A stretch of 64,000 bases of DNA, from positions 1 to 64,000 of the forward strand of contig JAGXHM010000038.1 of assembly GCA_024636155.1 (NCBI GenBank). The letters are read 5' to 3'. The translations under genes were made by a program, and so were the position numbers. Source of the stretch: Deltaproteobacteria bacterium. Lineage in GTDB: Bacteria > Desulfobacterota > Desulfuromonadia > Desulfuromonadales > BM103. Positions 1 through 9,359 of this stretch are shown piece after piece. The notes below the pieces were generated by a model. The model was not told the DNA's origin, did not search any database, and saw nothing but the letters and a program-made list of their open reading frames with translations. The stretch's first letter is position 1; the number at the start of each line of letters is the position of its first letter.

Positions 1-21
1 ACACCACACACTACAAATAGA

Positions 22-60
22 AAAAGGGCCACCTTCTATTTTCCAGAAGATGACCCTTTC
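22..60 (-). terminator. Intrinsic terminator downstream of tRNA-Glu
   Basis: Minus strand reads AAAGGGTCATCTTCTGGAAAATAGAAGGTGGCCCTTTTTC: hairpin followed by a U-tract. Confidence 0.7.
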
Positions 61-66
61 AAGTTT

Positions 67-144
67 TGGTATCCCGTAGCGGATTTGAACCGCTGTCGCC
101 GCCGTGAAAGGGCGGTGTCCTGGGCCAGGCTAGACGAACGGGAC
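67..144 (-). tRNA. tRNA-Glu (anticodon TTC)
   Basis: Minus strand GTCCCGTTCGTCTAG...CCGCCCTTTCACGGCGG...GGTTCAAATCC...ACGGGATACCA: acceptor, anticodon and T arms pair; CCA encoded. Confidence 0.93.
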
Positions 145-155
145 TAAAATTAAAA

Positions 156-184
156 TACCCAGCAGAGGATAATCCTGCTGGGTA
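156..184 (-). terminator. Hairpin/terminator between tRNA-Lys and tRNA-Glu
   Basis: TACCCAGCAGGATTATCCTCTGCTGGGTATTTTAATTTT on the minus strand. Confidence 0.55.
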
Positions 185-198
185 CCTCATCGTAAAAG

Positions 199-275
199 TG
201 GTGAGCCGGGGGGGGATCGAACCCACGACCATCTGATTAAAAGTCAGATGCTCTACCAACTGAGCTACCGGCCCA
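199..275 (-). tRNA. tRNA-Lys (anticodon TTT)
   Basis: Minus strand GGGCCGGTAGCTCAGTTGGTAGAGCATCTGACTTTTAATCAGATGGTCGTGGGTTCGATCCCCCCCCGGCTCACCA. Confidence 0.95.
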
Positions 276-346
276 CAGAGGGCGTTTTATAAACTGCCCC
301 GTACTACGTTGTCAACCTTTTTCTACAAGCTATTGAGTACTAAGCT

Positions 347-1195
347 TTACTGCCCCTGTAACATTTGTTTGGCTTTTTTAGCTTCGTCGGAGAGCGGGAA
401 GCGTTCAATGACACGTTGCAACAACACGCGTCCTGTTGCTTTGTCGCCGGTAGAATCAAAAGCCATCGCCTGCTTGAGCATGGCCGAGGCAACTTTCGGC
501 TGCTCACCATACTTCTGGATAATCTCTTCAAACTGCAGGATCGCCTTTTCGTAGGCTTTCTCCACATAATAAGTTTCGCCGATCCAGTAAGACGCGTTGA
601 CGGCCAGACCATCGTTCGGATAGCGCTTGAGGAATGTCTCCATCAGTTCGCGACCAGCGACAAAATCCTGCTTTTCACGAATCTTTTTCAGTGCCCGCTC
701 GTAAAGCTCCGGAGCACTTTCACCTGCCGGAGCAGCGACAACCGGAGCGGGGCTGGCAGGTGAAGCAACCACTGGAATCGATGGGTTGCTGGTCGAAGGT
801 TTAATTTCAGTTCCACCTACCTCCAGACGCGCCAACCGCTGTTCATGGTCAGCAACCTGAAGACTCAATTCATCGCGCAACAAAACCAGATCCTGGCGCA
901 GATTATCATTGAATCGCTCCTGATCACCGGTGCGACCCTGCATCGATTGCAGGTCAACACGCACGCCATCGAGCTCAGCCTGAAAATCGGCCTGGTTGCG
1001 CGCCAGAGTCTCGACATGCGCCCTGACGCCACCGGAGGTGTCGTCCTGCAATTCCTTAAGTGAGCGCTCGGCATCACCGAGACGACGCTTCATTTCCAAC
1101 CGATCGCGCTGCGACTGCAGGTCCTGCTCAGTGACCAAACAACCACTCAACACCAGGCCACTAAGCAAAATGCTCAGGAAACGGACTTGTGACAT
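347..1195 (-). CDS. ybgF: Tol-Pal system protein YbgF/CpoB (coiled coil + TPR)
   Basis: Lipobox LSGC, C-terminal AYEKAILQFEEIIQKYG TPR repeats; position next to pal. Start moved to the internal ATG at 1195. Confidence 0.85.
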   Translation of the reverse strand: MSQVRFLSILLSGLVLSGCLVTEQDLQSQRDRLEMKRRLGDAERSLKELQDDTSGGVRAHVETLARNQADFQAELDGVRVDLQSMQGRTGDQERFNDNLRQDLVLLRDELSLQVADHEQRLARLEVGGTEIKPSTSNPSIPVVASPASPAPVVAAPAGESAPELYERALKKIREKQDFVAGRELMETFLKRYPNDGLAVNASYWIGETYYVEKAYEKAILQFEEIIQKYGEQPKVASAMLKQAMAFDSTGDKATGRVLLQRVIERFPLSDEAKKAKQMLQGQ

Positions 1196-1238
1196 GAAGA
1201 ACTCCAAAAACAACGCAGCGTGCGCTGCGATAATCTAG

Positions 1239-1763
1239 TTAGTTGACGGATTTAAACTCAGCGCGGCGATTTTGTGCCCAGGCTTCTTCATTAGAGGCGT
1301 CAACCAGGGGTTTCTCTTCACCATAAGAGATAACAGAAAGGCGCTTGGCACTGACACCCAGAGAAACCAGGTAGCTTTTCGCTGCCAGGGCACGGCTTTC
1401 ACCGAGGGCCAGGTTGTATTCATCAGAGCCGCGCTCGTCGCAATGGCCTTCGATAACAACGTTAACATCACCCATGGTATTCAGGTATTTGGCATTGGCG
1501 CTGAGAATCTGGCGGGCTTCGCTGGAAAGAGTGAACTGGTCGAAATCGAAATAGATCCGCTCCATGCCAGCCATCTGGTCATGACTTGGCACAGCCTCGC
1601 CCTGCATCGACTTATCATCAACACCTTTGGCTTCCTGCTGCTGGCTCATATCGGCCTGAGTAACAGGAGCCTGATCTTCAGTGACAGGCTTGGCGCAGCC
1701 AACCAGACCACTAAAAAGAAAGAGAACGATCAGAACCAGCTTGAGAGTTTGAACTGTTTTCAT
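1239..1763 (-). CDS. pal: Peptidoglycan-associated lipoprotein Pal (OmpA-like)
   Basis: VGC lipobox; IEGHCDERGSDEYNLALGESRA OmpA/Pal motif. Confidence 0.95.
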   Translation of the reverse strand: MKTVQTLKLVLIVLFLFSGLVGCAKPVTEDQAPVTQADMSQQQEAKGVDDKSMQGEAVPSHDQMAGMERIYFDFDQFTLSSEARQILSANAKYLNTMGDVNVVIEGHCDERGSDEYNLALGESRALAAKSYLVSLGVSAKRLSVISYGEEKPLVDASNEEAWAQNRRAEFKSVN

Positions 1764-1880
1764 TGTAGACTCCTTTGGTAAGACAGTAGTTCATGGCCTC
1801 TTCTGACAAATCAGAGACGCCGACTAAATTCATTGAAAGCGATCATTATATCTAGCTGACGAGGAAATAACAACTACTTG

Positions 1881-3179
1881 CTACCAGCGAGGCGACCAGG
1901 CCGGATGACGACTGTCACTTTCCAGTGTTGTCAGTCGTCGGGAGCCGGTACCGTCGGCACGCATGACATAGATGACCCGGTTGCCACCCTTGTCTGAAGA
2001 ATAGATGATGAAGCGGCCATCAGGGCTCCAGCGAGGGTGTTCGCTGTTTCCCGGACCGAAAGTCAGACGACGCTCGTCAGTGCCATCGATCTTGATGGTA
2101 TAGACATCGAATCGTCCGCCTTCCTGACGAGTAAAGGCAATCCGCTCACCTTTCGGGCCCCAGGCCGGTGTTGCGTTGTACTTGCCTCTTGTGGTCAGCC
2201 GTTCCGTCTTACCAGAAAAGATGTCGGCAATAAAGACATGCGGGTTGCCCTGGCGGTTGGAGACAAAAGCTAGCCGGCTACCATCCGGGCTCCAACTCGG
2301 ATCACTGTCAATCCCCCAGTTGTCGGTAATTCGCTTACGCACCTGGCCACTGGTGCCGATCAGGTAGATTTCCGGGTTGCCGTCTTTGGACAGGGTCAGG
2401 GCGATCTCGCGCTCGCTGGGAGCCATGCGGCCAGCCACATTGAGACCCTGCTTGTAGGAAACTTTTGCCTCTTTGCCGGAATAGATCTCCTTACGATAGA
2501 GGTCGGGATTGTTGGCCCGGTAAGAGGTAAAGAGGATCTCCTTGCCACGCGGCGAGAAGTCGGGATTGAGTACGATGGAGCGATGATTCGTCAGACGGAC
2601 CGGGCGCTTGCCATCGACATCCATCAACCAGAGCTCCTTGTCGCCGCTCTTGTCGGAGATGTAAGCGATGCGGGCACTGAATGGCCCCTCTTCACCCGTC
2701 AGCTCCTTGAGCACCAGATCGGCAAAGGCGTGCGCCATGCGCCGCACATCTTTAGGCTCACCGACATAACGGCGACCGGTCAGCAGGCGGCGATTGACGA
2801 CATCAAAGAGACGTGCTTCGACGATCAGCTTTTCACCTTGCAGAGAGTAGGTGCCCTTGATCAGGGTTTCGCTGCCAAGCATCCGCCATTGCGGGAAATT
2901 GACCTGGGTGCTGTAAAGGCCGATGAGCTTGGCATCATCGAGGAAGGCGCCGGGATCAACGAAACGAAACAGGCCGGAGAGATCAAGGTCGGCGACAAGT
3001 ACTTCATTAAGCTCGCCGGAGATCTGTGCCGACGGAACGCCCTCGCTCGGCAGAAATTCTGTCAACGCCAACGGGATCGACTGCTCGCCGGGAGATGAAA
3101 TCTCTATTTCGGTAGCGGCCAAAGCTGACCACGGCAAAGCGCAGCAAACGAATAAAACAATGAACCAACGCAACAACAT
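1881..3179 (-). CDS. tolB: Tol-Pal system beta-propeller protein TolB
   Basis: Repeated PSWSPDGSRLAFVSNRQG / PRWSPDGRFIIYSSDKGG blades; neighbours pal. Confidence 0.95.
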   Translation of the reverse strand: MLLRWFIVLFVCCALPWSALAATEIEISSPGEQSIPLALTEFLPSEGVPSAQISGELNEVLVADLDLSGLFRFVDPGAFLDDAKLIGLYSTQVNFPQWRMLGSETLIKGTYSLQGEKLIVEARLFDVVNRRLLTGRRYVGEPKDVRRMAHAFADLVLKELTGEEGPFSARIAYISDKSGDKELWLMDVDGKRPVRLTNHRSIVLNPDFSPRGKEILFTSYRANNPDLYRKEIYSGKEAKVSYKQGLNVAGRMAPSEREIALTLSKDGNPEIYLIGTSGQVRKRITDNWGIDSDPSWSPDGSRLAFVSNRQGNPHVFIADIFSGKTERLTTRGKYNATPAWGPKGERIAFTRQEGGRFDVYTIKIDGTDERRLTFGPGNSEHPRWSPDGRFIIYSSDKGGNRVIYVMRADGTGSRRLTTLESDSRHPAWSPRW

Positions 3180-3181
3180 GC

Positions 3182-4030
3182 TTATCTCCTCGCCGCAGCG
3201 ATATCCTTGAGGTTAAAAGTCACCACCAGTTCGAGATCTTGCGGCAGTGGTTGCGGCAGCTGCTCGGACTTAGTGATGGCGCGTTTCAATGAATCGTCAA
3301 ACTGTTGATTGCCCGACGGTGCATTGATTCGAAAACTCATTAATTTTCCTGCAGCAGAATAGACTAACGTCGCTTTAGCCTCGATATCCGCGATGCGAGC
3401 CTGATCAATCAGGTATGGTGACAGTACCCAGTTCTCCTGAATAACGGTTCGGACAAAATCGACATGTGCGCTGCCTACTTCATCGCCCGAACCATCTAGC
3501 GAACCCACCGGCACATCGGCCGGCACGGTCGCGGCCACACTGGTGGATGCAGCCAATTTGGCGATCTTGTCCTTCATAGCTTCGCGTGCATCTTTACGTG
3601 CCTGACGCTCACGAATCTCGTCAAGGGCGCTTTGCACCTTCTGATCTTTACGCGTATCAGCTTTAACTATGGGCTTAGTCACAGGTTTTGGCTTTGCTAC
3701 TGTCGCTGGCTTGACCTGAGGTTTTACCGCAGGCTTGACCTCTGGTTTGGGCACAGCAGGGGTGACGGTCTGAGCTGTTGGTTTGACCGGCGCGGCCTGC
3801 GGTTTTTTGGCCGGACGCGGATCGGGACGACCGGCCTGGGGGTTGAGGACCGGCTTATGAATCAGGTCGACATAGTAGATCGGTGGCTTGGGGCGGGTAT
3901 TGGTGCCGAACAGGTCAAAGCTGAACGCGACCCAGATCAGGCCGTGGACAATCAGCGAAACCAGTAGCAGGCGACCGAACTTCGGGTCGCTATGAAAGGC
4001 ATTGCTTTGGCGCAAAGGCGCAACTGACAT
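3182..4030 (-). CDS. tolA: TolA/TonB-family energy transducer
   Basis: N-terminal TM, Pro/Lys-rich linker (KPEVKPAVKPQVKP), C-terminal TonB-like domain; tol cluster. Confidence 0.8.
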   Translation of the reverse strand: MSVAPLRQSNAFHSDPKFGRLLLVSLIVHGLIWVAFSFDLFGTNTRPKPPIYYVDLIHKPVLNPQAGRPDPRPAKKPQAAPVKPTAQTVTPAVPKPEVKPAVKPQVKPATVAKPKPVTKPIVKADTRKDQKVQSALDEIRERQARKDAREAMKDKIAKLAASTSVAATVPADVPVGSLDGSGDEVGSAHVDFVRTVIQENWVLSPYLIDQARIADIEAKATLVYSAAGKLMSFRINAPSGNQQFDDSLKRAITKSEQLPQPLPQDLELVVTFNLKDIAAARR

Positions 4031-4046
4031 CAGACTGCTCGCTTGC

Positions 4047-4469
4047 TCACTTCACTGGCTCCTGGGCGACCATGCCAAGCTTGACAACACCGGCTCGCTT
4101 GACGGCTGCCATGACCTTGACCACCTGACCATAGGGGACCGCTTTATCTGCCTCGAGATAGACGGTTTTATCTTCTCGCTCACTTAATATCTGCTGCAAA
4201 ACCGGGGTCAATTTATTTGCATCTTCAACCCGGTTGTTGCCGACCATGATCTCTCCCTTGCGGGTCACGGTAATCACCAACGGTTCTTTGACTGCAGAGA
4301 GGTTTGGCGCATTCTCAACTTCAGGCAGGGTGACATCAACACCCTTTTCCATCATCGGTGCGGTAATCATAAAAATGATGAGCAGCACCAACATGACATC
4401 GACAAAAGGTGTGACATTGATCTGCGCCAGCATGGTGCGCCGACGGTTGCTGTTCTGACCGACTTCCAT
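4047..4469 (-). CDS. tolR: ExbD/TolR family protein
   Basis: INVTPFVDVMLVLLIIFMITAPMM motif. Confidence 0.93.
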   Translation of the reverse strand: MEVGQNSNRRRTMLAQINVTPFVDVMLVLLIIFMITAPMMEKGVDVTLPEVENAPNLSAVKEPLVITVTRKGEIMVGNNRVEDANKLTPVLQQILSEREDKTVYLEADKAVPYGQVVKVMAAVKRAGVVKLGMVAQEPVK

Positions 4470-4470
4470 C

Positions 4471-5142
4471 TTATTTGCCTCGGCTCATGCGCTGAACAAT
4501 GTTCAGCATCTCCTGGCTGAAATTATCCATCTCACCAAGCAGCACGTTGACCTTGTTAACAAAGTGGTTGTATCCGATAACGGCCGGAATCGCCGCGACC
4601 AGGCCAATCGCAGTAGCGACCAACGCTTCAGAGATGCCCGGTGCAACAACGGCCAGTGAAGCGCTGCCACTGGTACCGATGCCGTGGAAAGCGTCCATGA
4701 TGCCCCAGACGGTGCCGAACAGGCCGATAAAAGGCGCTGCTGAACCAGTGGTGGCGAGGAAGGAAAGATACTTTTCGAGACGGTGGGTCTCCGATGTTGT
4801 GGAACGGCGCAGCACGCGGGCAACCCGTTCCTGCTCACCGAGATCGGCCACAAGGTTGCCCTCCTCCTGACCATCGACCTGGCGTCGATTCTGAGCCAAC
4901 TCGCGATAAACTTCACGAAAGAGAACTGTAAGCGGTGAGTGAAGATAATCATCCAACCCCTGACCGATAGCATCAAAGCGTTTCTTCGACCAGAAAAAAT
5001 CGAGGAAACGTTCCGAATCACGAATCGCGCGATGGATAATCAGCTGCTTGTAGAAAATAATGGCCCACGAGACCACGGAAAAATAGATCAGAATCAACAG
5101 GACCAGCTTGACGACCGGGCCGGCATTGAGTACCAGTTCCAA
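4471..5142 (-). CDS. tolQ: MotA/TolQ/ExbB proton channel protein TolQ
   Basis: APFIGLFGTVWGIMDAFHGIG motif. Likely start is TTG at 5142 preceded by GGAGAAAG; the longer ORF (to 5244) runs into a repeat. Confidence 0.88.
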   Translation of the reverse strand: MELVLNAGPVVKLVLLILIYFSVVSWAIIFYKQLIIHRAIRDSERFLDFFWSKKRFDAIGQGLDDYLHSPLTVLFREVYRELAQNRRQVDGQEEGNLVADLGEQERVARVLRRSTTSETHRLEKYLSFLATTGSAAPFIGLFGTVWGIMDAFHGIGTSGSASLAVVAPGISEALVATAIGLVAAIPAVIGYNHFVNKVNVLLGEMDNFSQEMLNIVQRMSRGK

Positions 5143-5192
5143 GGGCTTTCTCCTTAAACGACGGGATGTCGGGCCAGTGGCCCGTCTATCTG

Positions 5193-5333
5193 GTTTCTGT
5201 CCGGAAACCGCCCTTTTCCGTAATCTCAGCGTCAATCTGCGCATTTGATTGTGCGGCGTAAAGTACTACGCCTCCGCTCAAACGCTTGATTTCCTTGATC
5301 TTGCGAAAAATTGCTGGTTTCCAAATCAGAAAC
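5193..5333 (-). repeat. Copy A of a ~140 bp dispersed repeat with terminal inverted repeats
   Basis: Reverse complement matches 13247-13386 over its full length; ends GTTTCTGATTTGGAAAC / GTTTCCGGACAGAAAC. Confidence 0.9.
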
Positions 5334-5447
5334 TCAAGCTGTAACCATCCAGAGTTTCCGGATGGACACCATATCTATCAGATTTTGATTATCGGGTAGC
5401 GCTGACGGCAAGTCAACCGGACAGCACACTTTTCTCTCTACATGCCC

Positions 5448-6146
5448 CTAAAGCAGTTCACTCAACTCTGCAACAATATGACGAGCCGTCTGTGACTCGG
5501 GAGAGCGGGCCACCAATTGTCGCAAGTCATCAAGCTCATCAAGATCCTGCCAACCTTTCGTTTCATGACAAGTCAAACCGAGCAACCGACTGCGTTGCCG
5601 GGTCGCCTCCAGCACCCGGGAGGTGCTCCAGGGAATCTCCGCAAAAAGTTCCGTCGTCGGCCCTCGCATGCCGATGATGGCATAACCGCCATCCCGACAG
5701 GGAACGGTGGCAACATCCACTTTCTGCAACTGCTCCACGACCTCTTCAATCAGCGCAATGGGCAAGTCCGGACTATCGGAACCGGCCAACAGAACCGGGC
5801 CAGCACCGGCAGCGAAAAGTGCCTGCACAGCATTCGTCATGCGAACCCCGAGACCGTCGCCACTCTGGGCAAGCAACGGCAGGCCAGGGAAGGCCTCCCT
5901 GAACCAGTCACGCTCTCCGGCATAACAGATGACCAACGGCAAGCCAGCAGAAAGCAACCGTGCGACCGTCTCCTGCAAAGCGGTCTGATAGAGCAGGCAA
6001 GCCTGCTCTGCCGACAACGACGGCGTCAACCGCGTCTTGACCTGACCGGGTACTGGTTGCTTGGCAAACAAACCAATAACGGGCTCAGGATGACTAAAAA
6101 TAAGGCGATTTAAGGAGTTGTCCACCTTATCCACAGGCTTATCCAC
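5448..6146 (-). CDS. DUF2064 / TIGR04282-type glycosyltransferase
   Basis: IGLFAKQPVPGQVKTRLTP, LAGSDSPDLP, DGGYAIIGM motifs; GTG start proposed. Confidence 0.8.
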   Translation of the reverse strand: MDKPVDKVDNSLNRLIFSHPEPVIGLFAKQPVPGQVKTRLTPSLSAEQACLLYQTALQETVARLLSAGLPLVICYAGERDWFREAFPGLPLLAQSGDGLGVRMTNAVQALFAAGAGPVLLAGSDSPDLPIALIEEVVEQLQKVDVATVPCRDGGYAIIGMRGPTTELFAEIPWSTSRVLEATRQRSRLLGLTCHETKGWQDLDELDDLRQLVARSPESQTARHIVAELSELL

Positions 6147-6147
6147 G
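6118..6147 (+). promoter_or_regulatory. Cluster of three DnaA-box-like 9-mers
   Basis: TTGTCCACC TTATCCACA ggc TTATCCACG in the same orientation. Confidence 0.5.
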
Positions 6148-6987
6148 TTCGGTAGAGTTTTGGCTCTCGACCATGGCATAGGCAGAATGGTTGTGAATTG
6201 ACTCAAAATTTTCACAGGCAACCCGAAACCAGGTCACCTCTGGCACCTTGAGCAGACGCTGAGTCACCGCCCGGACGACATCCTCGACAAACATCGGGTT
6301 ATCGTAGGCCTGTTCAGTCAGTGCTTTCTCGTCTTCGCGCTTGAGCAAAGCAAAGACCGGGGCGCTGCCACACTCCTCCACCCACTCGATCAGATCTTCG
6401 AGCCAGACATGATCGGTGTAACGAATCTCGACTTTCACGGCACTACGTTGGTTATGTGCACCGCGAGCACTGATTTCCTTTGAGCAGGGACAGAGCGAGG
6501 TCATCGGTACAGTGACACCAAGAATAAAATCGTAATCTTCACTGAGACTCCCCTGCATGCGACACTGGTACTCCATCAGACTGCGTGCTCCTGAGACAGG
6601 GGCCTGCTTCTCAATGAAGTAGGGAAACTCCAGTTCCAGATGGGCACTGCTCGCTTCAAGATGCTTCTTCATGTCGCTCAGCATTGTATTCATACGGTCA
6701 ATGCTGATCTGACCGTGATACTGATTGAGAATCTCTATGAAGCGACTCATATGTGTGCCCTTGAAATGATGGGGCAGGTCAACATACATGTTGATGCGCG
6801 CAACCGTCTGCTGTTGATCTTTGCTCTTGTCCATAACCACAATCGGGTAACGGATATCCTTGACACCGACCTTGTCGATAGCGATGTTGCGATTGTCGCG
6901 GGATTTCTGCATGTCGGGCATGCCGGCGGCGGGACGAGGGACGCGCGACGCGGGACGCGAGGAAGCATTATTATTGTTTGTACTCAT
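6139..6987 (-). CDS. folE2: GTP cyclohydrolase FolE2
   Basis: VTSLCPCSKEISARGAHNQRS motif. Confidence 0.93.
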   Translation of the reverse strand: MSTNNNNASSRPASRVPRPAAGMPDMQKSRDNRNIAIDKVGVKDIRYPIVVMDKSKDQQQTVARINMYVDLPHHFKGTHMSRFIEILNQYHGQISIDRMNTMLSDMKKHLEASSAHLELEFPYFIEKQAPVSGARSLMEYQCRMQGSLSEDYDFILGVTVPMTSLCPCSKEISARGAHNQRSAVKVEIRYTDHVWLEDLIEWVEECGSAPVFALLKREDEKALTEQAYDNPMFVEDVVRAVTQRLLKVPEVTWFRVACENFESIHNHSAYAMVESQNSTERG

Positions 6988-7019
6988 GAGTGATGTCCTG
7001 AAGTTTTTAAATGTTCACG

Positions 7020-7709
7020 TTACGCGCCACGCGTCACGTATTCGATCGGATCTTCGAGCCCGGCCTCTCTGAATCCCTTCAACCGCAAGTAACAGGAATC
7101 ACAACGGCCACAGGAGATACCTGCTTGAGTCGGATCGTAACAGGAGTGGGTCAGGCTGTAGTCGACACCAAGGTTCAGACCAGTACGAATAATCTCCGCT
7201 TTGCTGAGCTGGATCAACGGCGAGTGGATAGTGTAGGGGTGGTCGCCTTCAACCCCGGCCCTGGTGGCCAGGTTCGCCATATTTTCGAAGGCGCTGATAA
7301 ATTCCGGGCGGCAATCCGGATAGCCGGAATAGTCCAACGCATTGACGCCGACATAGATATCAAAAGCGCCAAGCACCTCAGCCCAGCCAAGGGCGAAACT
7401 TAAAAAAATGGTATTACGGGCCGGAACATAGGTAATGGGGATATCGTCAGTTGAAGTTTGATCTTTCGGTACTTCGATCTCTGCGGTCAGAGCGCTACCA
7501 CCAAACTGGCGCAGATCAATTTGCATCACCTGATGACTTACCGCGCCGATCTTTGGCGCATATTCACGTGCTTTATCCAGCTCTACGGAATGCCGCTGAC
7601 CATAAGCAAAACTCATGGCATAGGGCTCAAAGCCGTCTGCCCGGGCAATCGCCATACAGGTCGTCGAATCAAGACCACCACTATAAAGAACTACCGCTTT
7701 TTTAATCAT
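7020..7709 (-). CDS. queC: 7-cyano-7-deazaguanine synthase QueC
   Basis: [17 protein letters not shown]-terminal [22 protein letters not shown]. Confidence 0.96.
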   Translation of the reverse strand: MIKKAVVLYSGGLDSTTCMAIARADGFEPYAMSFAYGQRHSVELDKAREYAPKIGAVSHQVMQIDLRQFGGSALTAEIEVPKDQTSTDDIPITYVPARNTIFLSFALGWAEVLGAFDIYVGVNALDYSGYPDCRPEFISAFENMANLATRAGVEGDHPYTIHSPLIQLSKAEIIRTGLNLGVDYSLTHSCYDPTQAGISCGRCDSCYLRLKGFREAGLEDPIEYVTRGA

Positions 7710-7750
7710 GCTTTTCCTCGTCCCTCGTAACGCGTCCCGGTTTTTATCGA

Positions 7751-9205
7751 TCAGCTGCCAAGCTGGTGAACTTTGAGCAGGTTGGTGGTGCCTGGGTCAG
7801 AAAGTGGACTCCCCATGGTAATCACCACGATTTCCCCTTTTTTGAGCACCCCGGCCTCGAGTACCGCAGCGTCCACTGAACGAATCTGCGCTTCCGTATC
7901 ACCCTCGATATCAACCCGGATTGAACGTATTCCGGCATAAAGAGCCATGCGCCGCCGCACGGCCTGAGACGGCGTGACCGCATAGACCGGCATCGGCGGC
8001 CGGTTCTTGGCGACCAGGGCAGCGGTGCTGCCGGTTTGGGTGAAAGCCAGAATGGCTGCAGCACCAACGCTTACGGCAACCTGGCAGGCAGCCTGACCGA
8101 TCGCTTCAGGTAGACTACGGTGGCCTCTCGGTTCAGAAAGGGGATGGAAGAAACTCTCCTTCAGTTGCGGATCACGTTCAACATCGACAGCAACCCGCAC
8201 CATCATCTCCACAGCCTCGCAGGGGTATTTCCCTGAAGCGGTTTCCGCTGACAGCATGACTGCGTCAGTACCATCAAGAATGGCGTTGGCCACATCCGAG
8301 GTCTCGGCACGGGTCGGGCGCGGATTGTACACCATGCTCTCCAACATCTGGGTTGCTGTGATGACTGGCTTGCCAGCCAGATTACACTGCCGGATAATAT
8401 GCTTCTGGATCAACGGTACTTTTTCCGAATTAATTTCCACACCAAGATCGCCACGCGCCACCATGATGCCGTCAGAAACCGCGAGGATTTCCGCAAAAGC
8501 TTCTACCGCTTCAGGTTTTTCGATTTTGGCAATAATCTGGATTGATGATTGACGCTGCGAGAGTAGTCCCTTGAGTTGCACGACGTCAGCAGCTGAGCGG
8601 ACAAAAGAGAGCGCAAGGTAATCAAGGCCCAGTGTCAGGCAGAAGTCCAGATCGATTAAGTCTTTCTCCGTGAGTGCGGGCGCAGAAACCGCCACACCGG
8701 GTAAGTTCATGCCTTTGCGATTTTTAAGTTCGCCACCAACCACAACACGGCAATGCACGTCATTGCCTGCGATCTTTTCAACCCGTAGCTCAAGCAGGCC
8801 GTCATCGAGCAAAATCCTGTCACCACAACTCACGTCCTGCGGCAACGCATGATAGGTGGTTGGAATCAAACCATTCTCTCCGAGCACATCCGCCGTGGTA
8901 ACGACTACTGATTGGCCATCAATCAACGTCATGGCATCCCCACGCATCATGCCGGTACGGATCTTCGGTCCCTGCAGGTCACCGAGAATGGCAACTGCCT
9001 GACGGCGGTGACGGGAAAGTTCACGGATCATGGCGACTATTTCAGTCAATTCCGCATGCTGGCCATGGGAAAAGTTGAGCCGAAAGACATCGGCACCAGC
9101 TCTCATCAAGGCCAACAGCATCTCCCGCGAGGAACTCGCCGGGCCAACGGTAGCGACAATTTTGTTACGACGAAAAGTTGTGACAGGCAAATTAGACTCC
9201 TTCAT
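7751..9205 (-). CDS. pyk: Pyruvate kinase
   Basis: [45 protein letters not shown] motifs. Confidence 0.97.
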   Translation of the reverse strand: MKESNLPVTTFRRNKIVATVGPASSSREMLLALMRAGADVFRLNFSHGQHAELTEIVAMIRELSRHRRQAVAILGDLQGPKIRTGMMRGDAMTLIDGQSVVVTTADVLGENGLIPTTYHALPQDVSCGDRILLDDGLLELRVEKIAGNDVHCRVVVGGELKNRKGMNLPGVAVSAPALTEKDLIDLDFCLTLGLDYLALSFVRSAADVVQLKGLLSQRQSSIQIIAKIEKPEAVEAFAEILAVSDGIMVARGDLGVEINSEKVPLIQKHIIRQCNLAGKPVITATQMLESMVYNPRPTRAETSDVANAILDGTDAVMLSAETASGKYPCEAVEMMVRVAVDVERDPQLKESFFHPLSEPRGHRSLPEAIGQAACQVAVSVGAAAILAFTQTGSTAALVAKNRPPMPVYAVTPSQAVRRRMALYAGIRSIRVDIEGDTEAQIRSVDAAVLEAGVLKKGEIVVITMGSPLSDPGTTNLLKVHQLGS

Positions 9206-9359
9206 TCATTACTTGTGACGGTCCAAAAACCTTCACATGATGAACATTATGTTCGTGTAGCACTAAACTATAGCATAGCGCAGACCCTGATTAAACCGGC
9301 AAAACGGTTGCCGCGGAGGGAATAGCTATGATAGAAGTATCTGTTGAATTGAGGTTTTT

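Noticed and set aside
3660-3800. PK/VKP repeats in tolA as a tandem repeat array
   Set aside because: Typical low-complexity linker of TolA/TonB proteins.
5143-5244. N-terminal extension of the TolQ ORF
   Set aside because: Arg-rich, not TolQ-like, and enters repeat copy A; TTG at 5142 with SD is better.
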